Shown here piece by piece: positions 44,384 to 55,536 of a DNA stretch of 64,000 bases. Made by a program: the position numbers and the translations under genes. Position 1 is the first letter of the stretch; each line of letters begins with the position of its first letter. Source of the DNA: Megaustenia siamemsis (lineage: Eukaryota; Mollusca; Gastropoda; Stylommatophora; Ariophantidae); assembly GCA_032433765.1 (NCBI GenBank), contig JAVIAB010000160.1, positions 18,823,549 to 18,887,548 on the forward strand, in the 5' to 3' direction. The notes under the pieces were generated by a model that searched no databases, was not told the DNA's origin, and saw only the letters and a program-made list of their open reading frames with translations.

Positions 44384-44705
44384 CTATCTATCTATGACCT
44401 TTCGAGCCGTACCGGCCCATAGGGCGTAGACCAAGATACACCTTCTCCTATATGAATTTTTGTTCTAGCAGTTTTCTTTTAAAGATATTTTATCAATCTC
44501 GCCATCTGTCTCTGTTCTGTGCAAGCAGTTCTATCTCATTGAGGGAGCCGATTCCTGCTGCTCTTGCCTCTCTCATCAATGTTCTTCTCAGTGTCTCCTG
44601 GTCTTCCTCTTTTCTTTACCTGTTGTTTCCCATATGAGGGCTTGCTTTGCTATTCGATTATTATCTCTTCTCATCACATGTCCAACGTATGACCATCGTC
44701 TTTTC
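44384..44705 (-). mobile_element. LINE-F, 5'-truncated, perfect 13-bp target duplication
   Basis: ttggaaaatacat at 44371-44383 and 44706-44718. The plus strand starts ctatctatctatgacctttc, the complement of the LINE-F tail, and runs 322 bp into the C-terminal ORF region. Confidence 0.9.
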
Positions 44706-44718
44706 TTGGAAAATACAT

Positions 44719-44936
44719 ACAGCACAAATAATTTTTATAAAGAATTAACTTGATTAGAAGTGTTTTCCAATAACGAGCAAGTGGTTTGACCTTGTAGCTA
44801 TTTTTAGTGCTTAAAATAATGGGAAAAACCCATTTGATGTTACCCAAATCTATTCCTTGGTTAAATTTCTGAATGAAGAGAAATTATTGTGGTACACCTG
44901 GTGTGTACATAAAATCAATCTATGTCATTCTAAAGT
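44719..44936. other. Spacer
   Basis: Unassigned. Confidence 0.3.
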
Positions 44937-45160
44937 AAAGGTAGACTACGAGACTTGAATCGGTGTCCTTAGCACGTGTGTTTTCACCCATATGTACTCG
45001 GCTGCCTATCCAGGAGAGTTTGAAGACTTCTGGATAGTGTCGCTTCAAGCATCGAAACTCAAGATGCAAGGCGGCATTCCTCACCTTTCCAGAGTATTAC
45101 CCTGGTACCTATTTCTGCCAGTGGCTGGGTCGACCGCAGGGGTATGTTTTTTTCCCAATG
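44937..45160 (-). mobile_element. SINE-F copy
   Basis: aaggtagactacgagacttg through cgcttcaagcatcgaaactc to gccagtggctgggtcgaccg. Lacks the right-hand head seen at 27400-27515. Confidence 0.75.
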
Positions 45161-45189
45161 CCCCCAATGTCATTCTATTCTATTGTTAT

Positions 45190-45640
45190 CTTTTTTTTTA
45201 ACCCTCCTTTGGAGCATAAGTCAACAAGAATTCTCAAAGGCTTTCTGTCCTTTGTTGTCTCACCTGTTAGTTTCCAGGTGTAATTTATCTTTGTGATCTC
45301 AGTCTCAAGGTTTCATCTCCTTGTGATCTAGCTTCTTATTTTCTCACTCTCTGTGGGTTCCAGGTGAGAGCTTGTCTGGTAATGCTTGTAGTTAGTCTAT
45401 GCAGTTTATATCCTGCCCATCCCTGAAGTCTTTCTCATATAATGTCTTCAGCTGTGGGTTGATTTATTCTTTGCCACAGTTTATCACCCCTAATAGTATC
45501 TGATCATTAGATCTGAAGTATACTCTATAAGCAAGTGTTCAGAATTGTCTGCAGATTCCTTATATGCTTAGTCTGCATTGTCCATGTTTCTGTTTCATAC
45601 AAAAGGAACAATTTGACATTTGTATTAAACAATGTAAGTG
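45190..45640 (-). mobile_element. LINE fragment, antisense
   Basis: Matches the old LINE at 28471-28600 and, at its right end, contains tccatgtttctgtttcatac, a phrase common in antisense LINE reverse transcriptase ends (compare ctccatgtttcacagccata at 10270). Confidence 0.6.
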
Positions 45641-45687
45641 CGGTTATTAAAGACAGTCCCTTTGCTTTCCACATATTCATCAAATAG

Positions 45688-46380
45688 TTTATGCTATGCT
45701 AGAGTTAATGCTTCAAAAAGTCTATGTTATGCTAGAGTCAATGCATCATTAGTTTGTTATGCAAGAGTTAATGCTTCAAATAGTCTGTGTTATGCTAGAG
45801 TTAATGCTTCAAATAGTCTGTGTTATGCTAGAGTTAATGCTTCAAATAGTCTGTGTTATGCTAGAGTTAATGCTTCAAATAGTCTGTGTTATGCTAGAGT
45901 TAATGCTTCAAATAGTCTGTGTTATGCTAGAGTTAATGCTTCAAATAGTCTGTGTTATGCTAGAGTTAATGCTTCAAATAGTCTGTGTTTTGCTAGAGTT
46001 AATGCTTCAAATAGTCTATGTTATGCTAGAGTTAAGGCTTCAAATAGTCTGTGTTATGCTAGAGTTAATGCTTCAAATAGTCTGTGTTATGCTAGAGTTA
46101 ATGCTTCAAATAGTCTGTGTTATGCTAGAGTTAATGCTTCAAATATTCTGTGTTATGCTAAAGTTAATGCTTCAAACAGTCTGTGCTATGCTAGAGTTAA
46201 TGCTTCAAATAGTCTGTGTTATGCTAGAGTTAATGCTTCAAATAGTTTATGTTATGCTAGAGTTAATGCATCATTAGTCTGTTATGCTAGAGTTAATGCA
46301 TCATTAGTCTGTTATGCTAGAGTTGATTGCTTCAAATAGTTTATGTTATGCTATAGTTAATGCTTCAATAGTCTATATTA
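45688..46380. repeat. 33-bp minisatellite, about 20 copies
   Basis: Unit agtctgtgttatgctagagt plus taatgcttcaaat. Units at both ends are more diverged (gcatcattagtctgttatgc type), and central ones are nearly identical. Confidence 0.95.
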
Positions 46381-47069
46381 TCCTAGAATTAATGTTTTGA
46401 AGAACATTATAGCAAGGCATGATGATAGCCTCTCTTAGAGACTTCAAGGACCTAATAGTCTTGGTTTGTAATGCCCATTAATTTGCTTGGTGCACCAACA
46501 TCACAAAATTGGCCATGCCATTGGTCAGTTAGAAATTTACAGTAGGGAAAATTGTAATTGACCAAATGACACAAATATCAGTGATAAACATATACAAGTT
46601 ATTGGTTATTCTACTGAGAATTCATGATTAATGAGTCACATTATCTCAACATACACGTACAGGAGAAAAAAATTGCCAACACTTGCAATAAGGCCAAGCT
46701 TAAAATATGTTGATATTCAACTCTATGAGGTCATAAGGTTAGTAATAAAATCAAAAATCCTTTCAGAAAGCTTTAGTGAAAACAAAACCAGTTTAAGACG
46801 AACATTGACATAATAACTCAATGTTTTAACATAAGAACACGATTGCCAGATTTGTCGGTTTCTAAGAAAGCGAGTACAAAATTACAGTTTATTTCAATTT
46901 CTGTTGTTTGCTATGGATGATTACACTTAATAAACAGTTTAAATGCAATTATGTATATTTATACATGTGTATACATATATATATATATATACATGTATGT
47001 ATATATGTATACATATTATATGTATACATATTATATGTACATACATATATATATTTATATCATGAAAAT
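46381..47069. other. Unassigned AT-rich, with TATA/TACA repeats at 46950-47060
   Basis: No gene recognised. Confidence 0.4.
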
Positions 47070-47400
47070 ACAAACTTTCATTAATGAATACTTGCGCAGA
47101 ATAAAAGGATGGAAATGGCAGGACAAAATCAGTAATGTAGAATTATGGAAAAGTACCAGTCAAATACCAGTGGATAAGGAGATATTATGAAGATAATAGC
47201 ACTGGATAGGACACATACTAGGGAAGCCAATTGAGAGTATTAAACAATAGGCCCTTTTTCAAATCCCCAAGGGAAGAGACAAAGAGGAAGATCAAACTAT
47301 TCTTGGAGAAGACAGGTGGAAGCAGAGATGAAAATGATGGGGAAGACATGGAATGATCTTAAAAGAATGGCATGAAACAGAACGGCTTGGAAAATGTTAA
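47070..47400 (+). mobile_element. LINE-K fragment, sense
   Basis: Reads NEYLRRIKGWKWQDKISNVE, LWKSTSQIPVDKEI, and in other frames the GR-rich and ERLGK end. Same family as 9837-10383. Confidence 0.8.
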
Positions 47401-47815
47401 AGACCTATGCTCCACAGGGAGATGAAAGTGTTTGTAGAAAACCTATGCTCCACTGGGAGATGAAAGTGTTTGTTGAAAACCTTTGCTCCACAGGGAGATG
47501 AAAGTGTTTATTGAAAATCTATGCTCCACAGGGAGATGAAAGTGTTTATTGAAAACCTATGCTCCACAGGGAGATGAAAGTGTTTATTGAAAATCTATGC
47601 TCCACAGGGAGATGAAAGTGTTTGTTGAAAACCTATGCTCCACAGGGAAAAGAAAGTGTGTGTTGAAAAACCTATGCTCCACAGGGAGATGAAAGTGTTT
47701 ATTGAAAATCTATGCTCCACAGGGAGATGAAAGTGTTTGTTGAAAACCTATGCTCCACAGGGAGCTGAAAGTGTTTGTTGAAGGCCTATGCTCAACTGGA
47801 AGATGAAAGAAAGAA
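47395..47815. repeat. 38-bp array made from the LINE-K 3' end, about 11 copies
   Basis: Unit cctatgctccacagggagat plus gaaagtgtttgttgaaaa directly continues the LINE-K fragment. The same unit is single at 32335 and double at 9845-9915, so copy number varies among LINE-K ends. Confidence 0.9.
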
Positions 47816-48019
47816 GAAAAAGAAGAATGTATATTTATGGGGTTAGAATCACATAATAAGAGATGCAGTGATATTGGAACATGGAATAAGGAAATAAAAT
47901 TAATTTGTTTTAAAAAATGTAATAATGGAACTGATGAGAAGTAGCTCAGTTTGACATCCCGTCTCATCAATTGACTTTGAGGAGGTTTTGTTTAAAATAG
48001 TCTGTTTTGTCTTGAAGGA
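47816..48019. other. Spacer
   Basis: Unassigned. Confidence 0.3.
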
Positions 48020-48595
48020 ATGGCAGTGGAAGAAGTAGATCACTTTGTATATCTTAGAAGCTGTATAGATGAAGGAATCACAAAAGAAAGAAATTAGAAT
48101 CAGAGTAACAAAGGTAGCAATGACTTTCAAAAGCCTTGATAATAAATGGAAATCAAAATGACTAAGCACAAAAACAAAGCTCAGGATTTTCAAATCAAAT
48201 GTATTATTCACCCTTACTTATGCAGGCAAGAGCTGGAAAACAACTAAAGAAATACAAAATAGACTGGATGCATTTGAAAACAAATGTCAGAGAAAATACT
48301 TCATATATAATGGAATGAGTTCAAGACTAGTGCAGAAATAAGAGAAATGACAAAGCATCCAAAAATATAAACTATAAACAAGAGAAGAGGGTGGTCATAT
48401 GTTGGTCATGTGTTGAGAAGAGACAACAAAAGAATCTCAAAGCTGACCCTCAAATGGGAAGCTGAGGGTAAAAGATAAAAAGGTTTTGTACAAGGTCTGA
48501 CAGTTGAAAGATCATCAGACACAAGTCTAGAATCTCAGCTCTCTATGTGCTGTCTTCATTTCGAAAGGAAAATAGACAGATAGATTATTATGTCT
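48020..48595 (+). mobile_element. LINE-F-like fragment, variant 3' end
   Basis: Reads SKAQDFQIKCII / MHLKTNVREN-type pieces in broken frames, corresponding to the LRLFKSNV and ENKCLRKI region. The end (tttcgaaaggaaaatagaca then gatagatt) matches the complement of 2388-2480. Confidence 0.75.
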
Positions 48596-49079
48596 GCCCC
48601 ATAATCCAGATAATTTTCATGTCTTGTAAAATAAATTTGGACAGTGTTGATAACTTCATTGAGCACTTGCCAGGTGTAACTAAATCAAACTCATCATTGA
48701 GATAGAACAAAATAAATGTTGGCTTCAAAATGGTTTAACATATGAACTAGTAAATGGGTAGAAGGAATACAAATAGAACATAATCTGCAACTTATTTGAG
48801 GAAACTGCAACGTGAACTACAGTTTCTTAAAGTAACCCTGTTGCAAATGGAGCGACTTCCCTGTACTTATATGGAACTGATAAGATTTAAGTTAGTTAAT
48901 CAACTTAATCAAGATAGTCATCAACTATAACACTTTTTAAGAGTAAATTCACGCAATAGATGAAGTTAGTAACACATACATTTTTTATTTTAAAAAAGAT
49001 GAAGATGAGACTGACTCACTAATGCACATATACAAGTTAATTCAAGAAAAAATAATTTAGTAATCCACAAACTTTAATA
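48596..49079. other. Unassigned stretch
   Basis: AT-rich, nothing supportable. Confidence 0.3.
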
Positions 49080-49640
49080 GTGAATTCAGCAATAGGTTAA
49101 AACTGTAACTCATAAACTTTTAGAGCGAATTCAGCAATAGGTTAAACCTGTAACTCAAACTTTTAGAGCGAATTCAGCAATAGGTTAAACCAGTAACTCA
49201 TAAACTTTTAGAGCAAATTCAGCAATAGGTTAAACCAGTAACTCAAAAAATTGTAGAGTGAATTCAGCAATAGGTCAAACCAGTAACTCATAAACTTTTA
49301 GAGCAAATTCAGCAATAGGTCAAACCAGTAACTCAAAAAATTGTAGAGTGAATTCAGCAATAGGTCAAACCAGTAACTCATAAACTTTTAGAGTGAATTC
49401 AGCAATAGGTCAAACTAGTAACTCATAAACTTTTAGAGCAAATTCAGCAATAGGTCAAACCAGTAACTCAAAAAATTGTAGAGTGAATTCAGCAATAGGT
49501 CAAACCAGTAACTCAAAAAATTGTAGAGTGAATTCAGCAATAGGTCAAACCAGTAACTCATAAACTTTTAGAGTGAATTCAGCAATAGATCAAACTAGTA
49601 ACTCATAAACTTTTAGAGTGAATTCAGCAAGAGACCAAAT
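49080..49640. repeat. 45-bp minisatellite, 13 copies, two interleaved subtypes
   Basis: Unit gaattcagcaataggtcaaa plus ccagtaactcataaactttt and agagt. One subtype has cataaacttttagag and the other caaaaaattgtagag; they are interspersed along the array. Confidence 0.93.
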
Positions 49641-50034
49641 CAATATATATAGCCTATAATATGTCATTAATTAAAAAAAAAAAACCTTCAGAAAATGTCT
49701 AAACAGACCAAGTTACTGGAGGCTGGGATATCTATAAGTAAGAAATCAGCTTTAGACAAGAAGATTTATGCAAATCCTGCCAAAAATAATTTCTGTGGCT
49801 TATTTGTGACTGTAACCACCACCCATAAATCCTGCAGCCCTGGGAAGACATAGCTGCAGACCACAATCTTTGGAAACACACTCTAAAGCTCCAACTCAAA
49901 CAAAAAGCAAGACAGATTCATTAAAAAAATAATACATGACAAAAGAAAAGAAAAAAATTCCTAAAAAAAAAAAAATCAATAGTCAACAATGACTGAGGAG
50001 ACTATTACTAATACCCTCCAACTCCTGTCTTTTG
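49641..50034. other. Unassigned stretch
   Basis: A-rich, no gene recognised. Confidence 0.3.
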
Positions 50035-50470
50035 CTAGTGAGATCCAATGTCTTGTCCACTCAGATAATGTTGAAAAACTAAACTGTGCACTCTGTCCAC
50101 GTCAAAGAACATTTGGTAGTTAAGAGTTGAAAAGTGGGCTGAAATAGCCAAAGGTAAAGTACGAGACTTGAATCGGCGTCTTAGCACGTGAGTTTTCACC
50201 CATATATGCACGGCCGCCTATCCAGAAGTGTTCGGAGACTTCTGGATAGTGTCGCTTCAAGCATCGAAACTCATGATGCTAGGCGGCATTCATCACCTTC
50301 CCAGAGTACTACAAGAGAAACGGCCAGTTCCTGGGATCACTTACTGAGTAGCTAAAATATCTACTCATGCTGAAGATGGAAGGGATGGGGGGAGGGGGGC
50401 GCAGATATCGCAGTTTGTTGTTAACTAGTGACACAATGTATCCATGCCCACTTAATGAAAGAAGAAAACC
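50035..50470 (+). mobile_element. SINE-G copy split by SINE-F
   Basis: gagatccaatgtcttgtcca to gctgaaatagcc, then the insertion, then a resumption with gcagatatcgcagtttgttg and acacaatgtatccatgccca, the shared 3' module. The tRNA-like head is absent or too diverged. Confidence 0.65.
50153..50312 (-). mobile_element. SINE-F copy inside SINE-G
   Basis: aaggtaaagtacgagacttg, gcttcaagcatcgaaactca and cttcccagagtactac match the other two copies. Shorter than 27187-27515. Confidence 0.75.
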
Positions 50471-51129
50471 AAGTCACTAGCTCTGATATCATTTCCGTCA
50501 GTAAATTCCATAATAGATCTGTCATCAACTCTCAAACGTTTTGTGAGAATTCAACAGGAAACCGTTACAACATAAACAGCTCATAACATGTCACCAAATC
50601 ACAATTAAAGCTTTGACTATCGAGGCACCATTTTCACACTTATAACAATGAAAATAGTGTGAAATGAATGGTTATTTTGCTTGAATAAAAAACAAACAAA
50701 CAAAGGATTAAATATGAAATGTAAGGTTTAAAAAAAAATTGAGATTTCTTATACAACAAGCAAACACATTTAAATATTTATGAACATTTTAAATTAATTT
50801 ATAACAAACATAATAATTAAAATAATATTAATGAAAAATACAACAAAACCCAAATACAAACAACATTTAAAAGGTCACCAAGAAAACAGTGAACATTTTC
50901 ATTGTTATCTTCCCTACACTGCTGCAGTTAATATTTTAGAGATGACAAAAAGGCAACATGATAGTAACTTTGTGAGCTAGGCAGTTTTGGATCTGGGTCC
51001 TCATGTATTAAGTATTTCAGAAAAAAGAACACAGTTGTATGAACTCGTTATATATAACGTGTAAAATGTGTAATGTCTAAATGTTTAACTTTCTTTGGTC
51101 TGTATTGAAGGATGTATGAGATAGATTGT
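50471..51129 (-). other. Probable ROR 3' UTR and downstream spacer
   Basis: AT-rich sequence downstream of the ROR stop codon. I find no canonical AATAAA on the minus strand within about 500 bp, so the transcript end is not placed. Confidence 0.35.
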
Positions 51130-52563
51130 TCAAAGTGTTATACTCTGGCAAATTGTCTGGAGACTGTGTTGCCATGTTGGTTGTCCCACCAATAATGTAA
51201 CTGGGAGAAATTGTTTGTAGCTGTTGTTTGATGGCTGACTGTTGTGGTTATTATGGCCTGTGCCAGACTTAAACGTTGGCCCAACGCAGCTGTTCGTGTT
51301 GTGTGTTGATGAGCCGCTGTGTGAGGATTTAGAACTGGCCACAGAACCAGCAGGTGAATCCTTGCTGAGTCCTGTGTTGGTCATCCCTCCTGTATTTGTG
51401 ATGTTTGTCTGAGTGAAAGGATGTCCGTTATTTCGTGACATTGGTATCTGTCCAGGTTGTAGTGTGAGAACCACTGGCTGTCCTGACTGATACTGAATAT
51501 ATTGGTTCCCTGTTGGCCCATTAAATGGGTTCATTTTATACTGCTGACCTAGTTGGTGTTGGACGTTTATGCTGTTCGGGCCAACTCCTTGGAGACCTAC
51601 CGGCTGCTGTAGAGGTACACCTGTGGTATATGGAGGCAGTGGTTGTGAAAGCGTACTTCCGTGGTTGTTGTAAGGTGGGTAATGAGGCGAGAAGGAGACT
51701 TGAGCAGGACTTAATTCAGATGTATTGCTGCTGCCTGTCAGTCCTGTAACAGCCGTAGTGTTACTGGGACCAGTACTGCTGTGGTGAGATGGCTGCGACT
51801 GGGAACTCTGGTGAGTGGAGCTTGAGTGACCGGAATGACTCTGGGAGAGAGACCATGGAACTGTGGGTGTGGTTTCACTTTGCCAGGTACGAAGCCGGGC
51901 ATGTATTTCCCTGAAAGCTGACCTTCGTGAAGGCATCTCATGCCAGCATTCAACCATCAGCCCATATATCCTAGCAGGACATTCCTCAGGACATGCCAGG
52001 ATCTGTCTGGAGCGAATCATCTCGATGACTTCTTGATTAGAAAACCCATAATAAGGTTGCAGACCAAAACTAAAAATTTCCCACAGTACAACACCAAATG
52101 CCCAAACATCACTGTCCGTGGAAAACTTTCCATACAAGATTGCTTCAGGAGGCATCCATCTAACAGGTAGTAAAGATTTGCTCTGGATGCGGTAATAATC
52201 TGATGAATACACATCACGAGCTAAACCAAAATCTGAAATTTTAACATTAAGGCCATCAGCGACTAGAATGTTCCTGGCTGCCAGGTCTCTGTGAACGAAG
52301 TGATGACTGGCAAGGTACTCCATTCCTGCAGCCACCTGGATTGAGATGTGGAGCATTTCTGGGTACTCTAGGATGTGTCCCGTACCAGTGCCACTGTCAT
52401 CTTCTGTGGAAGTGACATCAGAGTGAGGAGAGTGCGACAGCAGGTACTCATGAAGATCTCCTTGGGCCATGTACTCGAAGAGCATACACAGGGGCTCTTG
52501 TTTTGTACACACACCAATCAGGCAGACAATGTTTGGGTGTCGCAGATCTGATAATATGTCAAT
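51130..52563 (-). CDS. Ror: ROR-family receptor tyrosine kinase, last exon
   Basis: This exon encodes 477 residues and the stop (TGA, 51132-51130). The acceptor is ttgttccag before ATTGAC, phase 0. Residues 1-227 finish the kinase domain: [10 protein letters not shown]; a ROR-typical insert [12 protein letters not shown] (45-56); catalytic loop HRDLAARN (91-98); DFG (111-113); activation-loop Tyr 119, 123 and 124; WMPPE (136-140); and [11 protein letters not shown]. The remaining 250 residues form a low-complexity Ser/Thr/Gln/Asn/His/Pro tail, as expected for cytoplasmic ROR tails. The protein should phosphorylate tyrosines at the plasma membrane, and the family are Wnt-linked receptors. MuSK is the nearest alternative but lacks such a tail. 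Confidence in the family is high; one-to-one orthology with ROR1 or ROR2 is not implied. Confidence 0.95.
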   Translation of the reverse strand: MDILSDLRHPNIVCLIGVCTKQEPLCMLFEYMAQGDLHEYLLSHSPHSDVTSTEDDSGTGTGHILEYPEMLHISIQVAAGMEYLASHHFVHRDLAARNILVADGLNVKISDFGLARDVYSSDYYRIQSKSLLPVRWMPPEAILYGKFSTDSDVWAFGVVLWEIFSFGLQPYYGFSNQEVIEMIRSRQILACPEECPARIYGLMVECWHEMPSRRSAFREIHARLRTWQSETTPTVPWSLSQSHSGHSSSTHQSSQSQPSHHSSTGPSNTTAVTGLTGSSNTSELSPAQVSFSPHYPPYNNHGSTLSQPLPPYTTGVPLQQPVGLQGVGPNSINVQHQLGQQYKMNPFNGPTGNQYIQYQSGQPVVLTLQPGQIPMSRNNGHPFTQTNITNTGGMTNTGLSKDSPAGSVASSKSSHSGSSTHNTNSCVGPTFKSGTGHNNHNSQPSNNSYKQFLPVTLLVGQPTWQHSLQTICQSITL

Positions 52564-52960
52564 CTGGAACAAACAGCAGGAAAATATGTCAGTATGGAAC
52601 AAACAGCAGATATGTCAATATGGAACAAACAGCAGATAATATTTCAATATGGAACAAACAGCAAATAATATTTCAATATGGAAAATATGTCAGTATGGAA
52701 CAAACAGCAGATATGTCAATATGGAACAAACAGCAGATAATATTTCAATATGGAACAAACAGCAAATAATATTTCAATATGGAACAAACAGCAGATAATA
52801 TTTCAATATGGAACAAACAGCAGATAATATTTCAATATGGAACAAACAGCAGATAATATTTCAATATGGAACAAACAGCAGATAATATGTCAATATGGAC
52901 AAATAGATAATATATCAATCTGGAACAAACAGATAATATGTCAATCTGGAACAAAATATG
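52564..52960 (-). repeat. 29-bp minisatellite in ROR intron, derived from the acceptor
   Basis: About 14 units directly upstream of the last exon. On the minus strand the unit is ctgtttgttccatattgaaa plus tattatctg. It copies the last 13 intron bases and the first 16 exon bases of the real boundary (ctgtttgttccag, then attgacatattatcag). Most units have ccat in place of the acceptor ccag. Confidence 0.92.
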
Positions 52961-53218
52961 GGGTAATTGTGTCATGTCATGATTAGCAGTAAGTTGAAAT
53001 ATTTGGCACTTTTTGCCGGCATGGATGTACTTCGGCACAACAATTTTTACATTCCACTTTTATCTTTTCCCTTTCATTTTCTGCTCACACAGCCGGACTG
53101 GCAAGTCACCTTTTCAAGTAAAGTCTTGATCAACTCTGGTTTACTGATCTTGTCACCATCAGTCAGAGATGAGTTGCTCACCGCTTTTATTTCACGCACT
53201 AACCATTTAACCGAGGAG
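52961..53218. other. Intron spacer
   Basis: Unassigned part of the ROR intron between the array and SINE-B. Confidence 0.4.
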
Positions 53219-53470
53219 CATTGAGGGCTGAGTGGTTCGTGTGCTCGCTTCCTGATCAGAAAGGTCTGGATTCGATCCCCAGAAAGTGGCGGATTTTTCT
53301 TCGGACCGACAACGCTCCAGTGTTCACCCAGTCTCTAAAAATGGGTACCAGAGATTTTTTTGAGGAAGTGAAGGTGACTGGCGTAATACCGAATACATCA
53401 TCTAAAAATGTGTCGTAGCCACTAACGCAAAATTCCTCATACTCCTAGCAAGGCGTGGAGGGAACCTTTA
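53219..53470 (+). mobile_element. SINE-B copy in ROR intron, intact head
   Basis: ttgagggctgagtggttcgt with box B ggattcgatccccag. The body ends gcaaggcgtggagggaacct. It is the best sense copy of the family and opposite to the gene. Confidence 0.85.
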
Positions 53471-53587
53471 CTCTAAATTAACCAGTTAGACGCACACTAA
53501 AAAAAAAATCACAGTGAAAACAAAGAAATAAAACAAAATAACAAATCCTGAAAAATGCATCAATGGACGAAAAACGTCACATCTAAC

Positions 53588-53840
53588 CTCTCTGCGAAAC
53601 TCAGTCTGAACTTTTGGTGAAGAGTTTTCTTTCAGTGTCTTGATGGCAACTTTGGTGGAGGTGCCATCTCTTTGAACTCCTGTCAGTTCTCCTTTGTACA
53701 CTTTTCCAAAGGTGCCTTCTCCGAGTTCCTGAAAGAAGCGAATGTTGTGCATCGGAAACTCTCGAACACGGCTGGCGGATTTGGGGTTAAGAGGGTTCAT
53801 CTCAACAGGCTGCCCTTGCTTGTTGTTCGGTCTTGATGAT
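53588..53840 (-). CDS. Ror: ROR-family receptor tyrosine kinase, exon with ATP-binding lobe
   Basis: 253 bp: one base completing an Arg codon with the previous exon (phase 2), then 84 codons. The acceptor is ttctccacag and the donor GAG before gttaga (phase 0). Residues 1-28 are the juxtamembrane part. The kinase begins near FPMHNIRF, with the glycine loop LGEGTFGKV (39-47), VAIK with the ATP-contacting Lys (64-67), and FRRE, whose final Glu is probably the helix-C glutamate. The glycine loop is canonical, whereas vertebrate RORs carry an altered loop. Joining to the next exon needs no gap against the family pattern. Confidence 0.95.
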
Positions 53841-54028
53841 CTGTGGAGAAAAATCAAAATTATAGCAGGCAGAATCCCTCAGACAAGCTCGAATTAACAG
53901 TCTTTGAACCATTTGAGCAACCACCATGACTTGACTCATTTTAACTCTCCAGCATTTCAGCAACCACTTGTTTGTTCCATACAAAATAGCCATATACATG
54001 TATATATATATATTTTTTTTTTTCAAAT
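53841..54028. other. Intron spacer with short (AT)n
   Basis: ROR intron; tatatata at 54000-54012 then a T-run. No other feature. Confidence 0.4.
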
Positions 54029-54648
54029 CCATCTTTTTAATTCACTCTCGCGTCAAATACTTGGGCACAATAATAACATCAGATGGAAGATGTACCACAT
54101 AAATAAAAAGCAGAATAGCTCAGGCCAAAATAGCATTTAGAAAATGAAAAACATATTATACAACATATCTATGTCAATAGAAGTGAGAAAGAGAGTCCAT
54201 CGGTGCTATATCGAGCCTATTCTGACCTATGGAAGCGAATCATGGACAATAAACAAACAAATGAAAAGACAATTTAAGGCCACAGAGATGTGATTTCTCA
54301 GAAGAATGTTGAAAGATCCCTGCACAGCTAAAAAGACCAACGAGGAAATTCTCACAAAGAGGCCAACACAAAAAGGGAGCTCCTAAGAAAGATCAGAAAT
54401 AAACAATTAACATTTTTCAGGAACATCATGAGAATAGGAAAGTTGGAATACTTGGTTACAGGTGGTAAAATACATGGATATGAGAGATTGCGGGCGACAA
54501 AGAGAGAAAATACTGGATAGCTTGATGTCCATGGCATGGAAAACAGTCAACAACAGAACTGATACGATGCATGGTAGATAGAAGATTGTGGAAGTAAATG
54601 ATCGCCTACGCCAACCGGTATATCACATGATGATGATGATGATTTGTG
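54029..54648 (+). mobile_element. LINE-H fragment in ROR intron
   Basis: Reads in broken frames VKYLGTIITSDGRC, KSRIAQAKIAF, then the Y/E-S-W-T region and a (GAT)n tail at about 54630-54643. It is antisense to ROR. tttcaaat on both sides (54021-54028, 54649-54656) may be its target duplication. Confidence 0.8.
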
Positions 54649-54794
54649 TTTCAAATGGAATTAGATGGATATAAATGTTATCAATACCGATATTGTGAAA
54701 AGAAAGTAAGTAAAGTGGATTTATCGATGTCAATTTGTGCAACATCTTTCAACATAGTGGTAAGTAACACACATTGTTGTTTTCATTCCTGACT
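54649..54794. other. Intron spacer
   Basis: Unassigned. Confidence 0.3.
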
Positions 54795-55180
54795 TTGGTT
54801 CTTTGGTTATGGAGGGCCCCGGTATCACTGCAAACGAATTAAAATTAATAATTGCTCAACCGTCCGTGCCAGTCGAATCATCCGAATTACTAATTCATCT
54901 CCCAAACAAAGAAAGGTAGCTGTGGTCCCCATCATAGCAGTCTCAGCACACGCCAAAAGACATAAGGCGAAACCGCACAGAAAGTGAACACAGCCAACTG
55001 TTCCCTGTCATACAATGTCATCATTCATTGTAAACAATTGGAATATCAAAACATGATCCAAACGGATGAAACACACAGCTCACGGTGTGCAAAGAGCACC
55101 TAACTCAGTAGCTCCTGCAACAAGCTGGACTTGGAATATGAGGAAACAGCAACAAGGAACACTTTCCTGTCGTTCCTGTC
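54795..55180 (-). mobile_element. SINE-E copy in ROR intron
   Basis: ttggttatggagggccccgg through cacgccaaaagacataaggc to ttgcaacaagctgg-type sequence. It is the complement of 42690-43075 over its whole length. Confidence 0.85.
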
Positions 55181-55461
55181 TACGTATCACATTACATTTT
55201 TTTGCTAATAAATATATTATTTGTGTCACTAAATGAATAAAAATCAATGGACAATATGTACATATGGATCTATAATGAAAATAAAGTGGATTTTTATGTA
55301 CATTTTGAGTAAGAATTATTTTAGTAGAGTTTGAAGTGGAGAGTTAATTTCAATTTTATTTTGTTTACTCGTTTACAAAACACGTTTTGTATGGGAATTT
55401 TTAAAATACAAATATAGTATACTATTGTAAGTAAAAAAAAAAAAAAGAACAGCCATTTCTG

Positions 55462-55536
<75 letters not shown>

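Noticed and set aside
52961..53040. An additional ROR exon suggested by repeated IDILS in the intron array
   Set aside because: The phrase comes from array units copied from the real exon start. The frame stops within the array and lacks a donor.
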